Positions 38,945-47,262 of a stretch of 64,000 bases of DNA are shown here, piece by piece (the stretch's first letter is position 1; the number at the start of each line of letters is the position of its first letter). Location: the NCBI RefSeq assembly GCF_009800925.1, contig NZ_WOYF01000010.1, positions 1 to 64,000 on the forward strand. The letters are read 5' to 3'. The notes under the pieces are model-generated. The model ran no database searches, had not been told where the DNA came from, and was given only the letters and a program-made list of their open reading frames with translations. Origin of the DNA: Budvicia diplopodorum. GTDB taxonomy: Bacteria; Pseudomonadota; Gammaproteobacteria; Enterobacterales; Enterobacteriaceae. A program made the translations under genes and the position numbers.

Positions 38945-39326
38945 AAAATTGGACTATATAAATAATTTTAGCTGATAAAGAAAATCTTGCGATGGCGCTG
39001 ACGTGTAAAAACACGATTACAGAATGATATTTTTATTAAATACCGTAACAATCGGTAAAGAGACGACAAATAAAATTCATTTATTCCGGAAATAGTTTAA
39101 AATGGTATAGGAACCGTATATAAACGACGAAACTAACTTTTACCTTTTCCATAATAATAAGAAAATTGACTGGATGTTAATGCCAATAGTTGTACGGTTA
39201 TATTAACTACCGTTCTGTCAATTTCGTATGGCTTATCAAGCAGTATTTAAAACCACGCCTACCCAAGTTAAAAAATGAAATCAACCGTAAAAACTACGGT
39301 CACTGTGGATAACTAAAGCCAATATC
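38945..39326. other. Divergent bcsR-bcsG regulatory region
   Basis: No open frame resembling bcsE or bcsF, which precede bcsG in E. coli. A small inverted repeat CCGTA-AAAAC-TACGG is at about 39286-39300. Promoters for both directions must lie here. Confidence 0.45.
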
Positions 39327-40985
39327 ATGAATAACAAAAATATACCCTTAGAAACAGCATTCTCGGATAAAAAATTGTGGGCAAACTGGGTAGGGCTGAG
39401 AGGCTGGAACTACTATTTTTTAATTAAGCTGGCGCTGGTCTGGGGCGGCTATTTAAACTTCCACCCTCTTGAAAATCTGGTTTTTATTGCTTTCTTATTA
39501 TTTCCATTGCCTGCCGGGTGGTTGAGAAAAACTCGCGACTGGCTGGCCTTCCCCATTGGCTTTGCACTGTTCTACTATGATACCTGGCTGCCGGGCATCC
39601 AAAGTATTATCAGCCTCAATAGTCAGGCCACTGCGCTAAGCTTTAGCTACGTGCTTGAACTCGCCCAGCGCTTTATCAACTGGAACTGGGTTGGTGCCGG
39701 ATTTGCGCTGCTGGTTGGCTATCTGTTTATTTCTCAATGGGTTCGGGTAACGCCGTTTGTCGTTGCCGCGATTGTATGGCTGAATATTATCACCCTGAGC
39801 GGCCCGGCGATCTCTTTACTGCCAACGGCCAGTACCACTGGCGGTAATCGCTCTCCGACCGCCGCCGCGTCTACCAGCAGCGGCAGCACTCTGGATACTC
39901 AGGCCCCGCCGACCAATCAAAATTTGTCAGCCTATTACGATAGCTTTATGCAGAAACAAAAAAGCCTATATACCCCGTTTCCGACAGAGCTACCTGCGGA
40001 TTCCCAACCGTTTGATTTACTTGTTATCAATATCTGTTCGTTATCTTGGTCGGATATAGAAGACTCGGGCCTAACCGACCATCCGCTATGGAAGAAAATG
40101 AATATTGTGTTCGATAACTTTAACTCAGCAACCTCTTACAGCGGCCCGGCCGCGATCAGGCTAGCAAGGGCAAGCTGCGGGCAAACCTCCCATTCCGATT
40201 TATATCAACAGGCCGACAAACGCTGTTACCTATTTGAGAACTTGGCCCAGCTTGGATTCAAAAATGAATTAGTGATGGACCATTCCGGTAAATTCGGCGA
40301 TTACCTGAAAGAGCTGCGCGAATACGCCGATATGCAGGCTGACCCTTTGCCGCCGGGTGATGCAAAACAAGAGTTGGTAGCCTTTGACGGCGAGCCTTTG
40401 TATCAAGACTTAGCGATGTTAAAACGGTGGCTGGATACCAGAGGAAAAGATAACGCGTCGCGTAGCGCTACCTTCTACAACACTATCGAACTGCATGACG
40501 GTAACCGAAGCGTAACGAGCAACGATCGGGTGGCCTATAAGCAACGGTTACAGGCCTTGTTTGATGACCTAGACCAGTTTATGGACGATCTGGATAAATC
40601 AGGCCGTAAAGTCATGGTAGTCATTGTGCCTGAACACGGAGCGGCTCTGGTGGGCGATAAAATGCAGATATCCGGCCTGCGGGATATTCCAAGCCCAAGC
40701 ATTACCCATGTACCCATGGCCGTTAAATTGATTGGCGCCAAATCGAGCCCACAGCAAACCATTCATGTGACCCAGCCAAGCAGCTATTTAGCCCTGTCAG
40801 AGCTGGTAACCCGTTCAGTTGATGGCAAACTGTTTACCGCAGATACCATTGACTGGCAAAAGCTGACGGATGGCCTGCCGCAAACGCCCGTGATGTCTGA
40901 AACATCGGGAACGGTGGTAATGGGCTATCAGGGCCAGACCTATATTCGGCTAAACAATGCCAGTTGGGTACCTTATCCGAAGTGA
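39327..40985 (+). CDS. bcsG: Cellulose phosphoethanolamine transferase BcsG
   Basis: A 552-residue inner-membrane protein of the alkaline phosphatase superfamily. The N-terminal membrane part (about residues 27-175) includes GWNYYFLIKLALVWGGYLNF; a low-complexity Thr/Ser/Ala linker follows, then the periplasmic catalytic domain. Family residues visible: the Cys in LLVINICSLSWSD, the nucleophile Ser in NSATSYSGPAAIRL, and the metal-binding Glu-His in VPEHGAAL. It adds phosphoethanolamine to cellulose. Unlike E. coli it is not preceded by bcsE and bcsF. Confidence 0.95.
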   Translation: MNNKNIPLETAFSDKKLWANWVGLRGWNYYFLIKLALVWGGYLNFHPLENLVFIAFLLFPLPAGWLRKTRDWLAFPIGFALFYYDTWLPGIQSIISLNSQATALSFSYVLELAQRFINWNWVGAGFALLVGYLFISQWVRVTPFVVAAIVWLNIITLSGPAISLLPTASTTGGNRSPTAAASTSSGSTLDTQAPPTNQNLSAYYDSFMQKQKSLYTPFPTELPADSQPFDLLVINICSLSWSDIEDSGLTDHPLWKKMNIVFDNFNSATSYSGPAAIRLARASCGQTSHSDLYQQADKRCYLFENLAQLGFKNELVMDHSGKFGDYLKELREYADMQADPLPPGDAKQELVAFDGEPLYQDLAMLKRWLDTRGKDNASRSATFYNTIELHDGNRSVTSNDRVAYKQRLQALFDDLDQFMDDLDKSGRKVMVVIVPEHGAALVGDKMQISGLRDIPSPSITHVPMAVKLIGAKSSPQQTIHVTQPSSYLALSELVTRSVDGKLFTADTIDWQKLTDGLPQTPVMSETSGTVVMGYQGQTYIRLNNASWVPYPK

Positions 40986-41016
40986 TGAAGCAATTTGTCT
41001 CTTGAACTTTAGACGT

Positions 41017-41043
41017 AAAAAAACCCGCTTAAAGCAGGTTTCT
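41017..41043. terminator. Terminator, distal repeat unit / end of bcsG
   Basis: AAACCCGCTT with AAGCAGGTTT (one mismatch). A-run and T-run flanks let it act for bcsG (plus) and for the tRNA transcript (minus). Confidence 0.7.
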
Positions 41044-41066
41044 TAAAATTGGTCGGCGAGAGAGGA

Positions 41067-41159
41067 TTACTCATCACTGCGTGATTCGCCCTTACGGGCC
41101 GTTGCTAAAGCAACGTTGTCTCGCTTCGCTCGGCTCAAACCTCCTTCGGAGGTTCTCAT
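41067..41159 (-). CDS. Possible 30-aa peptide in the distal repeat unit
   Basis: ATG directly after AAGAGG; the peptide starts MRTSEGGLSRAKRDNVALAT and ends SRSDE. Basic and Ser-rich. Identical except one residue (Arg/Gln) to the peptide in the proximal unit. Whether it is translated is unknown; the spacing of the purine-rich stretch to the ATG is too short to be convincing. Confidence 0.25.
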   Translation of the reverse strand: MRTSEGGLSRAKRDNVALATARKGESRSDE

Positions 41160-41178
41160 CCTCTTAAACTCTAGACGT

Positions 41179-41204
41179 AAAAAAACCTGCTTAAAAGCAG
41201 GTTT
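41179..41204 (-). terminator. Terminator, middle repeat unit
   Basis: AAACCTGCTT/AAGCAGGTTT stem with a 2-nt AT-only centre and a 7-T run on the minus strand. Confidence 0.8.
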
Positions 41205-41229
41205 CTTAAAATTGGTCGGCGAGAGAGGA

Positions 41230-41322
41230 TTACTCATCACTGCGTGATTCGCCCTTACGGGCCGTTGCTAAAGCAACGTTGTCTCGCTTCGCTTGGCTCA
41301 AACCTCCTTCGGAGGTTCTCAT
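41230..41322 (-). CDS. Possible 30-aa peptide in the proximal repeat unit
   Basis: Starts MRTSEGGLSQAKRDNVALAT and ends SRSDE, followed by TAA just before the re-copied tRNA tail. The same frame is kept open in both full units, which any tandem duplication would give for free. Confidence 0.25.
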   Translation of the reverse strand: MRTSEGGLSQAKRDNVALATARKGESRSDE

Positions 41323-41341
41323 CCTCTTGAACTCTAGACGT

Positions 41342-41367
41342 AAAAAAACCTGCTTAAAAGCAGGTTT
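41342..41367 (-). terminator. Terminator directly after tRNA-Pro
   Basis: AAACCTGCTT/AAGCAGGTTT stem 8 nt after the CCA end, followed on the minus strand by seven Ts. Confidence 0.85.
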
Positions 41368-41375
41368 CTTAAAAT

Positions 41376-41452
41376 TGGTCGGCGAGAGAGGATTCGAACC
41401 TCCGACCCACTGGTCCCAAACCAGTTGCGCTACCAAGCTGCGCTACTCGCCG
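41376..41452 (-). tRNA. proM: tRNA-Pro, anticodon UGG
   Basis: The 77-nt minus-strand sequence starts CGGCGAGTAGCGCAGCTTGG and ends CTCTCTCGCCGACCA with CCA encoded. The anticodon arm ACTGG-TTTGGGA-CCAGT shows anticodon TGG, and the T arm has GGTTCGAATCC. It appears identical to E. coli proM as I remember it. Acceptor CGGCGAG pairs with CTCGCCG. Confidence 0.97.
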
Positions 41453-41466
41453 ATGAAGCGGGGCGA

Positions 41467-41495
41467 ATGTTACTGCCGCTTGAACTGAACGTCAA
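41467..41495 (-). promoter_or_regulatory. tRNA-Pro promoter with GC-rich discriminator
   Basis: TTGACG (41490-41495), 17-bp spacer, TAACAT (41467-41472), then TCGCCCCGC before the tRNA start. A GC-rich discriminator of this kind is typical of stringently controlled stable-RNA promoters. Confidence 0.7.
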
Positions 41496-41716
41496 CCTGT
41501 TTCCACGTTCCTTTTTGCAATAGCAGATAAAATCGTCAGAATGGTGATATATAAACCATTTCGCTTGGTTACAAAACGTTTTCTTCACCATAAACTTCGC
41601 AGAATCGTCCCCAATAGATGATACTCTTTAACGCTAGAGTGGTCAGGCAAACGTGACATCGCCAGACGGTTATAGACAAAGCAATAAACAAACGCTCACC
41701 AAGAGGAAATAAGTTC

Positions 41717-42463
41717 ATGGCTGATTGGGTTTCAGGTTCAGTAGTGCACATCGACAACTGGAAGGACAATTTATTTAGCTTACGCATTCATGCTCCGGTT
41801 CGTCCATTTACTGCCGGGCAGTTTGCAAAGCTTGCTCTAGACATCGACGGAGAGCGCTTTCAACGCGCATACTCCTATGTGAACTCACCGGATAATCCGG
41901 ATCTGGAATTCTATCTGGTGACGGTTAATGAAGGAAAACTCAGCCCCAAACTGCGTGCGCTAAAAATCGGTGACAAACTGCTAATCACTCAAGATGCAGC
42001 CGGATTCTTTGTATTAGACGAAATACCCGACTGCAGCACCCTATGGATGCTGTCTACCGGTACGGCCATTGGCCCGTTTTTATCCATTCTTCAGCAAGGT
42101 ATCGATCTGGAACGCTTTAATCATATCGTTCTGGTTCACGCTGTACGCTATAGCGAAGACCTCAGCTATTTACCGCTAATGCGCGAGCTGGAAAAACGCT
42201 ATAACGGCAAGTTACGCATTCAGACCGTTGTCAGTCGGGAGCAAAACGCTGAGTCATTAACTGGAAGAGTTCCTGCCCTGATTGAAAATGGTCAATTAGA
42301 ATCCAGCGTAGGGTTGACGATTAGCGCTGAAAGTAGCCATGTCATGCTGTGTGGTAACCCACAAATGGTTAAAGACACTCAACGGTTGCTACAAGAACAG
42401 CGCCATATGTCTAAGCATCTGCGCCGTAAACCCGGCCATATCACGAGTGAACAGTATTGGTAA
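41717..42463 (+). CDS. fpr: Ferredoxin/flavodoxin-NADP+ reductase
   Basis: A 248-residue FAD enzyme, same length as E. coli Fpr, exchanging electrons between NADPH and flavodoxin/ferredoxin. FAD-binding RAYSYVNSPDNP, NADP-binding STGTAIGPFLSIL and CGNPQMV, and the terminal Tyr-Trp are all present. AAGAGG lies upstream of the ATG. In E. coli fpr belongs to the SoxRS regulon; I could not identify a SoxS site. It overlaps the long open frame of the next gene only if that gene's upstream start is used. Confidence 0.96.
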   Translation: MADWVSGSVVHIDNWKDNLFSLRIHAPVRPFTAGQFAKLALDIDGERFQRAYSYVNSPDNPDLEFYLVTVNEGKLSPKLRALKIGDKLLITQDAAGFFVLDEIPDCSTLWMLSTGTAIGPFLSILQQGIDLERFNHIVLVHAVRYSEDLSYLPLMRELEKRYNGKLRIQTVVSREQNAESLTGRVPALIENGQLESSVGLTISAESSHVMLCGNPQMVKDTQRLLQEQRHMSKHLRRKPGHITSEQYW

Positions 42464-42546
42464 CTGAGCAATGTTTTATGGCCATTTTGACAAGGCTCGA
42501 ACAACAGGTTTTAATCAGCTATCAAACTCAATTTGGGAGATATCCT

Positions 42547-43194
42547 TTGGCAAAATCAGGCATCTTTAGCGCCATCATTCTGGCCCTAACGTTTAGCTCC
42601 GTGTCGTTAGCTGAAAATTCGGCCAAGCCCATGGAGCCTCAAACGGCAGCCGGTTCTGAACCGACAATCGCTCCTTACCTCAGAGAAGATGCCCCCGTCT
42701 TTATGCTGACTGCCGCCCAGTTTAGAGAAAAATTTAATACCACCTACCCCCATATGGCACTGGCAGAATATCAGTCGATAAAAACCCTAGAAGTAAAATC
42801 ACCGCTAACCCGTGCTGCCAGTAGAATTAATAGTACGCTCTACTCATCGGTCGCATTGGATAAAAATAAGCGCACCATCCGTAGCCTACAGTTAACGTAT
42901 ATTCCGGCATTGCCTACGGAAGAAAAGGCAGAAAAACCAGAAACGCTGGCCAAAGTAGAAAAATATAATAGAGCCACGCTGACCAACTACATCGCCGCAT
43001 TTATCAATTTATTGGAACCGACCCTGACGGCAGAGAAAAGCCAGCATAAAGCCATAGAGTTACTGGAAAAAGGCAAAGGAACCCCCTTCTATCAGCAAAC
43101 TGAAGGCACTCTGCGTTTTGTTATAGCCGACCATAACGAAAAAGGTATAACATTCGCTATTGAACCGATTAAGCTGTCGCTATCTGACAAATAA
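42547..43194 (+). CDS. yiiQ: YiiQ-family periplasmic protein (DUF1454)
   Basis: A 215-residue exported protein resembling E. coli YiiQ: APYLREDAPVFMLTAAQFRE, LTRAASRINSTLYSSVAL, and near the C-terminus EGTLRFVIADHNEKGITFAI. Signal peptide about 1-22 (ending VSLA). Start: TTG 42547, 6 nt after GGGAGA, puts the signal peptide at the N-terminus; the frame is open back to 42457 inside fpr. Function unknown. E. coli yiiR, which follows fpr there, is absent. Confidence 0.88.
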   Translation: MAKSGIFSAIILALTFSSVSLAENSAKPMEPQTAAGSEPTIAPYLREDAPVFMLTAAQFREKFNTTYPHMALAEYQSIKTLEVKSPLTRAASRINSTLYSSVALDKNKRTIRSLQLTYIPALPTEEKAEKPETLAKVEKYNRATLTNYIAAFINLLEPTLTAEKSQHKAIELLEKGKGTPFYQQTEGTLRFVIADHNEKGITFAIEPIKLSLSDK

Positions 43195-43366
43195 ATGACG
43201 GGAAAGTGTATTCGTTACCGGCAAGCCATAAAAGCCAAGCCTTATGTTTCTGGTCGCTTTATACTGTGAAGCAGAATGGACTTAATCCTGATAATAAGTT
43301 TTACATACGAAACATCTAACTCACTGTAATTTACGTATTACCATACAATCTGATTGGAGAAAAAAT

Positions 43367-44137
43367 ATGCGTCATCCATTAGTTATGGGCAACTGGAAAC
43401 TCAACGGCAGCACTCATATGGTCGGCGAGTTAATCGCTGGCTTGCGTAATGAGCTGAGCAGCGTTGATGGCTGTGATGTCTCTATCGCACCACCATTCAT
43501 TTATCTGGATCAGGCCAAACATCAGGTTGCCGGTGGGCGAATTATACTTGGTGCCCAGAACGTTGATGTGAATCTGTCGGGTGCATTTACGGGTGAAACC
43601 TCTGCCGATATGTTGAAAGACATTGGCGCAAAATACATCATTATCGGCCACTCAGAGCGACGCACTTACCATAAAGAAAGTGATGAACTGATCGCTCAAA
43701 AATTTGCCGTGGTCAAACAAGCTGGCCTGGTTCCTGTTTTATGTATAGGCGAAACTGAAGCCGAAAATGAAGCAGGCCAGACTGAGCTAGTTTGTGCTAA
43801 GCAGCTCGATGCCGTATTAAAAACGCAGGGCGCTAAAGCATTTGAAAACACGGTGATCGCCTATGAGCCAGTCTGGGCAATCGGAACGGGTAAATCAGCA
43901 ACGCCAGCTCAGGCACAGGCAGTTCACAAATTTATTCGCGATCATATTGCTAAGCATGATTCCGATATCGCGGCTAAAGTTATCATCCAATACGGTGGCT
44001 CTGTTAACGCAACAAATGCTGCCGAGCTGTTCTCTCAGCCGGATATTGATGGCGCATTAGTTGGCGGTGCATCGTTAAAAGCTGATGCGTTTGCGGTTAT
44101 TGTAAAAGCGGCTGCGGCAGCGAAAAAATCAAAGTAA
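43367..44137 (+). CDS. tpiA: Triosephosphate isomerase
   Basis: A 256-residue glycolytic enzyme interconverting DHAP and G3P. Catalytic residues in GNWKLNG (Lys), IGHSERR (His) and [11 protein letters not shown] (Glu); phosphate-binding GGSV and GALVGGASL near the end. GGAGAAAAAAT precedes the ATG. Convergent with pfkA, separated by a shared terminator; the E. coli genes sbp and cdh that lie between are missing. Confidence 0.98.
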   Translation: MRHPLVMGNWKLNGSTHMVGELIAGLRNELSSVDGCDVSIAPPFIYLDQAKHQVAGGRIILGAQNVDVNLSGAFTGETSADMLKDIGAKYIIIGHSERRTYHKESDELIAQKFAVVKQAGLVPVLCIGETEAENEAGQTELVCAKQLDAVLKTQGAKAFENTVIAYEPVWAIGTGKSATPAQAQAVHKFIRDHIAKHDSDIAAKVIIQYGGSVNATNAAELFSQPDIDGALVGGASLKADAFAVIVKAAAAAKKSK

Positions 44138-44152
44138 CTTGCTCTAAATAGC

Positions 44153-44186
44153 AAAAGCCCCGGAATTCACACTCCGGGGCTTTTTT
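44153..44186. terminator. Bidirectional terminator between tpiA and pfkA
   Basis: AAAAGCCCCGGA (44153-44164) pairs with TCCGGGGCTTTT (44173-44184); A/T runs on both sides. Confidence 0.9.
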
Positions 44187-44243
44187 ACATCAGAATAACG
44201 ACCAAAGCTAACGGGGCAAACAAAACAAAGCTGCCTCGGCTAA

Positions 44244-45206
44244 TTAAAATAGCTTCTTAGCGGTTTTCAGCCAGTCGCCTTTGAACGGACGTTTCATATT
44301 TTCAATGGCATCGATAATATCGTGATGCACCATTTGTTCATTCTGAATACCAACGCAACGACCACCGTAGCCCTGTAGAAGAAGTTCGATTGCGTAAGCG
44401 CCCATCCGCGAAGCCAGGATCCGATCGTAAGGAACCGGTGAACCACCGCGCTGAATATGGCCAAGAACCGTAGCCCGAGTATCGCGCTGGGTCTTTTCTT
44501 GAATATAGCGGGCTAACTCATCGATATCACAAATATGTTCGGTAATAGCCACGATTGCGTGTTTTTTACCTTTACCGATTCCTGCCATGATTTCACGAAC
44601 TAAGTCATCGCGATCGAACTCGATTTCAGGCAAAACAATAAACTCACAGCCACCGGCAATTGCCGCCGCTAAGGTTAAATCACCACAGTGACGCCCCATG
44701 ACTTCTACGATAGAAATTCGCTGGTGTGACGATGAGGTATCACGCAGGCGGTCAATAGCTTCAACCACGGTACCCAAAGCGGTAAAGAAACCGATGGTAT
44801 AGTCAGTTCCCGCAACGTCATTATCAATGGTGCCCGGCAAACCAATACATGGGAAACCTTCTTCCGTCAAAAGCTTCGCGCCCATATAAGAACCGTCGCC
44901 GCCGATAACCACTAAGGCGTCGATGCCTCTTCTGCGCAGGTTGGCAATGCCCTTTTCACGAACAGCAGGATCGCGGAACCCCGGATAACGCACTGAGCCT
45001 AAAAAAGTTCCGCCACGGTTAATGACATCGGATACGCTATAGCGATCCAGCTGTTCCATACGATCTTCACATAGCCCTTGATAGCCATCATAAATACCGA
45101 AAACTTCTAATCCATCAGATAATGCGGCTCGCACCACTCCGCGAATGGCTGCATTCATCCCCGGTGCATCACCACCACTCGTTAAAACGCCGATTCTTTT
45201 GATCAT
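44244..45206 (-). CDS. pfkA: ATP-dependent 6-phosphofructokinase I
   Basis: A 320-residue glycolytic kinase, same length as E. coli PfkA. ATP-binding [35 protein letters not shown] with the catalytic Asp, [12 protein letters not shown] and the effector-site [16 protein letters not shown] are present. ATG 45206 follows AGAGGT; a GTG two codons earlier is in frame. A Cra-like site lies about 235 bp upstream. Confidence 0.97.
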   Translation of the reverse strand: MIKRIGVLTSGGDAPGMNAAIRGVVRAALSDGLEVFGIYDGYQGLCEDRMEQLDRYSVSDVINRGGTFLGSVRYPGFRDPAVREKGIANLRRRGIDALVVIGGDGSYMGAKLLTEEGFPCIGLPGTIDNDVAGTDYTIGFFTALGTVVEAIDRLRDTSSSHQRISIVEVMGRHCGDLTLAAAIAGGCEFIVLPEIEFDRDDLVREIMAGIGKGKKHAIVAITEHICDIDELARYIQEKTQRDTRATVLGHIQRGGSPVPYDRILASRMGAYAIELLLQGYGGRCVGIQNEQMVHHDIIDAIENMKRPFKGDWLKTAKKLF

Positions 45207-45568
45207 GACCACCTCTAAACTGACAGCTGTTATTTTTAGAAATCATTTTACGATAATGCCACGATAAACGTGGCGGAGAGATTTAACACACTAAAATCAG
45301 GCCCTGATAATCAGGTTCATGACAAAAAACCAATGTGCCGAAAGCATTATGTAGAGTAATTTTCGGCCTGTTGACTATCGAACTTTATCTCAGCTAGATA
45401 CAAAATTACTAATCGCCAAAGAGTATAGCAAAAATACCCTGCTGAATTGATTCAGTTTATGTCAAAAAACGGTAATAATTTATATCAGATAATATTAATT
45501 AATGCTTTGGCCTATCTGGCGATTTATAACTAATAATAGTACACCTGATAAACAAAGAGCCAGCGCCC
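45207..45568. other. pfkA-fieF intergenic region
   Basis: No gene seen. It contains a candidate Cra operator at 45441-45455. E. coli also has pfkA and fieF side by side. Confidence 0.4.
45441..45455 (-). promoter_or_regulatory. Candidate Cra (FruR) operator upstream of pfkA
   Basis: GCTGAATTGATTCAG is a near-palindrome one base off the Cra core GCTGAAWCGWTTCAGC. Cra represses pfkA in E. coli. Distance to the pfkA start (235 bp) implies a distant promoter or a fortuitous match. Confidence 0.45.
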
Positions 45569-46447
45569 TTATTGAGGCACGACCGAATAAGGATCCTGGT
45601 GAATAATCACCTCCGAATGTGGAAAATGCTTCAAAATATCTTTCTCCACATTGTCTGCAATCTGATGCGCCTCAATAAGCGGCAGCTCATCGGCCATTTC
45701 AACATGCAGCTGAATAAAGCGAGTTGGCCCGGACTGGCGGGTTCGTAAACCGTGAACGCCGATAATTCCCGCCCAAGATAAAGCAATTCTTACGATTGCC
45801 TGCCGCTCTTCATCGGGTAAAGCCCGGTCAAGCAACGTTTGCACTGCGTCATATGCCATACGCAACGCGCTATATAAAATATAAACGCCGATCGCCAAAG
45901 CAAAAATTGCATCCGCATACAGAAATCCGTACATACTCAGGCTTAACGCGATCAAAATTGCACCATTCATAACAATGTCAGACTGATAATGCAGCATATC
46001 TGCCCGAATCGCTTGGCTTCCAGTCTTTCGAACCACCCAACGTTGAAACGTCACCAAACAAAGCGTACTGATTAAAGAAATGACGGTAACGATAAGACCA
46101 ACGCTGGCAAATTTTATCGGCTGAGGATTAACTAAGTGTTGAAAACCGGTCAAAAAAAGAAAAATAGCAGAACCGCAGATAAACATGCTTTGAGCCAGCG
46201 CCGCTAATGATTCAGCCTTACCGTGACCAAAAGTATGATGACGATCGGCGGGCTGTAAAGAATAACGCACGACAAGCAGATTAGTTAATGAAGCGGCAAT
46301 ATCGACAAATGAGTCAACCAACGCGGCCAATAAACTGACAGATCCTGTCAACCACCAGGCCACAACCTTGACCACTAATAAAACGGACGCTGTCAGAGTG
46401 GCGCATACTGCGGCCCTTTTCACTAATCGTCCATATTGTTCAATCAC
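45569..46447 (-). CDS. fieF: Cation-efflux pump FieF (YiiP), CDF family
   Basis: A 292-residue inner-membrane Zn/Fe efflux protein with six helices and a C-terminal cytoplasmic domain. Metal-site residues are visible: DSFVD in the second helix and HYQSD in the fifth. [15 protein letters not shown] and HPDS-like EVIIHQDP end the protein. Start: GTG 46447 after TTGGAG gives [13 protein letters not shown], like E. coli MNQSYGRLV; the frame extends to 46534 but through the cpxP terminator, so that start is unlikely. Confidence 0.94.
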   Translation of the reverse strand: MIEQYGRLVKRAAVCATLTASVLLVVKVVAWWLTGSVSLLAALVDSFVDIAASLTNLLVVRYSLQPADRHHTFGHGKAESLAALAQSMFICGSAIFLFLTGFQHLVNPQPIKFASVGLIVTVISLISTLCLVTFQRWVVRKTGSQAIRADMLHYQSDIVMNGAILIALSLSMYGFLYADAIFALAIGVYILYSALRMAYDAVQTLLDRALPDEERQAIVRIALSWAGIIGVHGLRTRQSGPTRFIQLHVEMADELPLIEAHQIADNVEKDILKHFPHSEVIIHQDPYSVVPQ

Positions 46448-46493
46448 TACACCGCTCCAAGCCTGACTTATTCGGCCACTAGTATAACGATTT

Positions 46494-46527
46494 TCAGGCA
46501 AAAAAAACCCCGCCATCGATGGCGGGG
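46494..46527 (-). terminator. Terminator after cpxP
   Basis: CCCCGCCATCGATGGCGGGG hairpin followed on the minus strand by eight Ts. Confidence 0.85.
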
Positions 46528-46594
46528 AAGACATGAATAATGTCTAAGGCAAGGAAAAACTACATCATAGGACTCTACATACAACTACATACCA

Positions 46595-47104
46595 TTACTG
46601 CGGGTTCGGTTCTTGGTACTTCTGCATCCGATCTAAATTCTTTTGCATCTTTCCCATCATTTCTTCATGGTTCTGATTAAATTTAGTCTTTTGCTCCGGC
46701 GTCAATAAGTTATAAAGCTGGTTATTCACTTTTGCCGATGCTACCTGCCGCTCAATTCGCGCTTTGGCGATGGTCTCAGCCTGCGCCAGAGCGGCGCTTT
46801 CATCAAATTTGTCAGCGATAATTAACTTATGCATCGCTTCCATGTTATCCACATACATCTTTGGCATAGCATCGTGATAGTTCTGACTCATCAAGTCACG
46901 CATTTGCTGGCGTTGTTTTTCGGTTAAATTTAAACCGTCAAACATGCCGTGCTGTTGCATAGCATTAAGCTTCATCGTCTCACGGTGAGACATAGCAACA
47001 GGACTAGAATTTAGTTCATCCGGTTTAGCGTCTGCGGCCAACACGGCTGATGTACTCAGTGCCAACATAGATGCCATAATCAAGGCGTTCACTTTACGCA
47101 TCAT
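46595..47104 (-). CDS. cpxP: Periplasmic Cpx inhibitor CpxP
   Basis: A 169-residue LTxxQ-family protein: signal peptide (ending VLAA), first motif NLTEKQRQQMRDLM and second LLTPEQKTKF. CpxP binds the sensor CpxA and damps the response until misfolded proteins titrate it. It diverges from cpxRA, and the shared promoter region carries a CpxR box, consistent with strong CpxR induction. Confidence 0.95.
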   Translation of the reverse strand: MMRKVNALIMASMLALSTSAVLAADAKPDELNSSPVAMSHRETMKLNAMQQHGMFDGLNLTEKQRQQMRDLMSQNYHDAMPKMYVDNMEAMHKLIIADKFDESAALAQAETIAKARIERQVASAKVNNQLYNLLTPEQKTKFNQNHEEMMGKMQKNLDRMQKYQEPNPQ

Positions 47105-47195
47105 ACTCTCCGCAAACTTAGCTCTTGTAACTTAGCTCTGTGTTGAACCGATGAAAAGAGTTTACTTTATCGGATGAAAACTAGCGTCAGTGCAT

Positions 47196-47210
47196 GTAAA
47201 TGTGTGTAAA
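47196..47210 (+). promoter_or_regulatory. CpxR binding site
   Basis: GTAAATGTGTGTAAA: a perfect GTAAA-N5-GTAAA CpxR box, 92 bp from cpxP and 53 bp from cpxR, well placed to control both. Confidence 0.9.
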
Positions 47211-47262
47211 GTCATGGAATAACGCCATCTTATCGAGTAATTTTGCTGCCGGAGGATACATT

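Larger units (their letters stand above)
41011..41394 (-). repeat. Tandem 163-bp tRNA-tail repeats downstream of tRNA-Pro
   Basis: Read from the tRNA outward (minus strand), units start at 41394, 41231 and 41068 with the same 19 nt, AATCCTCTCTCGCCGACCA, which is the 3' end of tRNA-Pro. Each is followed by ATTTTAAG, a terminator hairpin, then a shared spacer rich in small inverted repeats. The spacing is 163 bp twice; the last unit stops after its terminator, which has lost one base. Copies differ at only a few positions. The arrangement resembles the tyrT repeats of E. coli (178-bp units starting in the last 19 bp of the tRNA). Confidence 0.9.

Noticed and set aside
41011-41394. CRISPR-like array
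   Set aside because: Two and a half long (163-bp) near-identical units with no short-repeat/unique-spacer pattern and no cas genes.
41050-41394. Attachment sites of an integrated element at the tRNA
   Set aside because: The 19-nt tRNA tail is duplicated as expected of att sites, but only 163 bp lie between copies and there is no integrase; tandem duplication explains it better.
41230-41436. 68-codon minus frame covering tRNA-Pro
   Set aside because: Its first part reads through the tRNA itself; only the last 30 codons might be a separate peptide.
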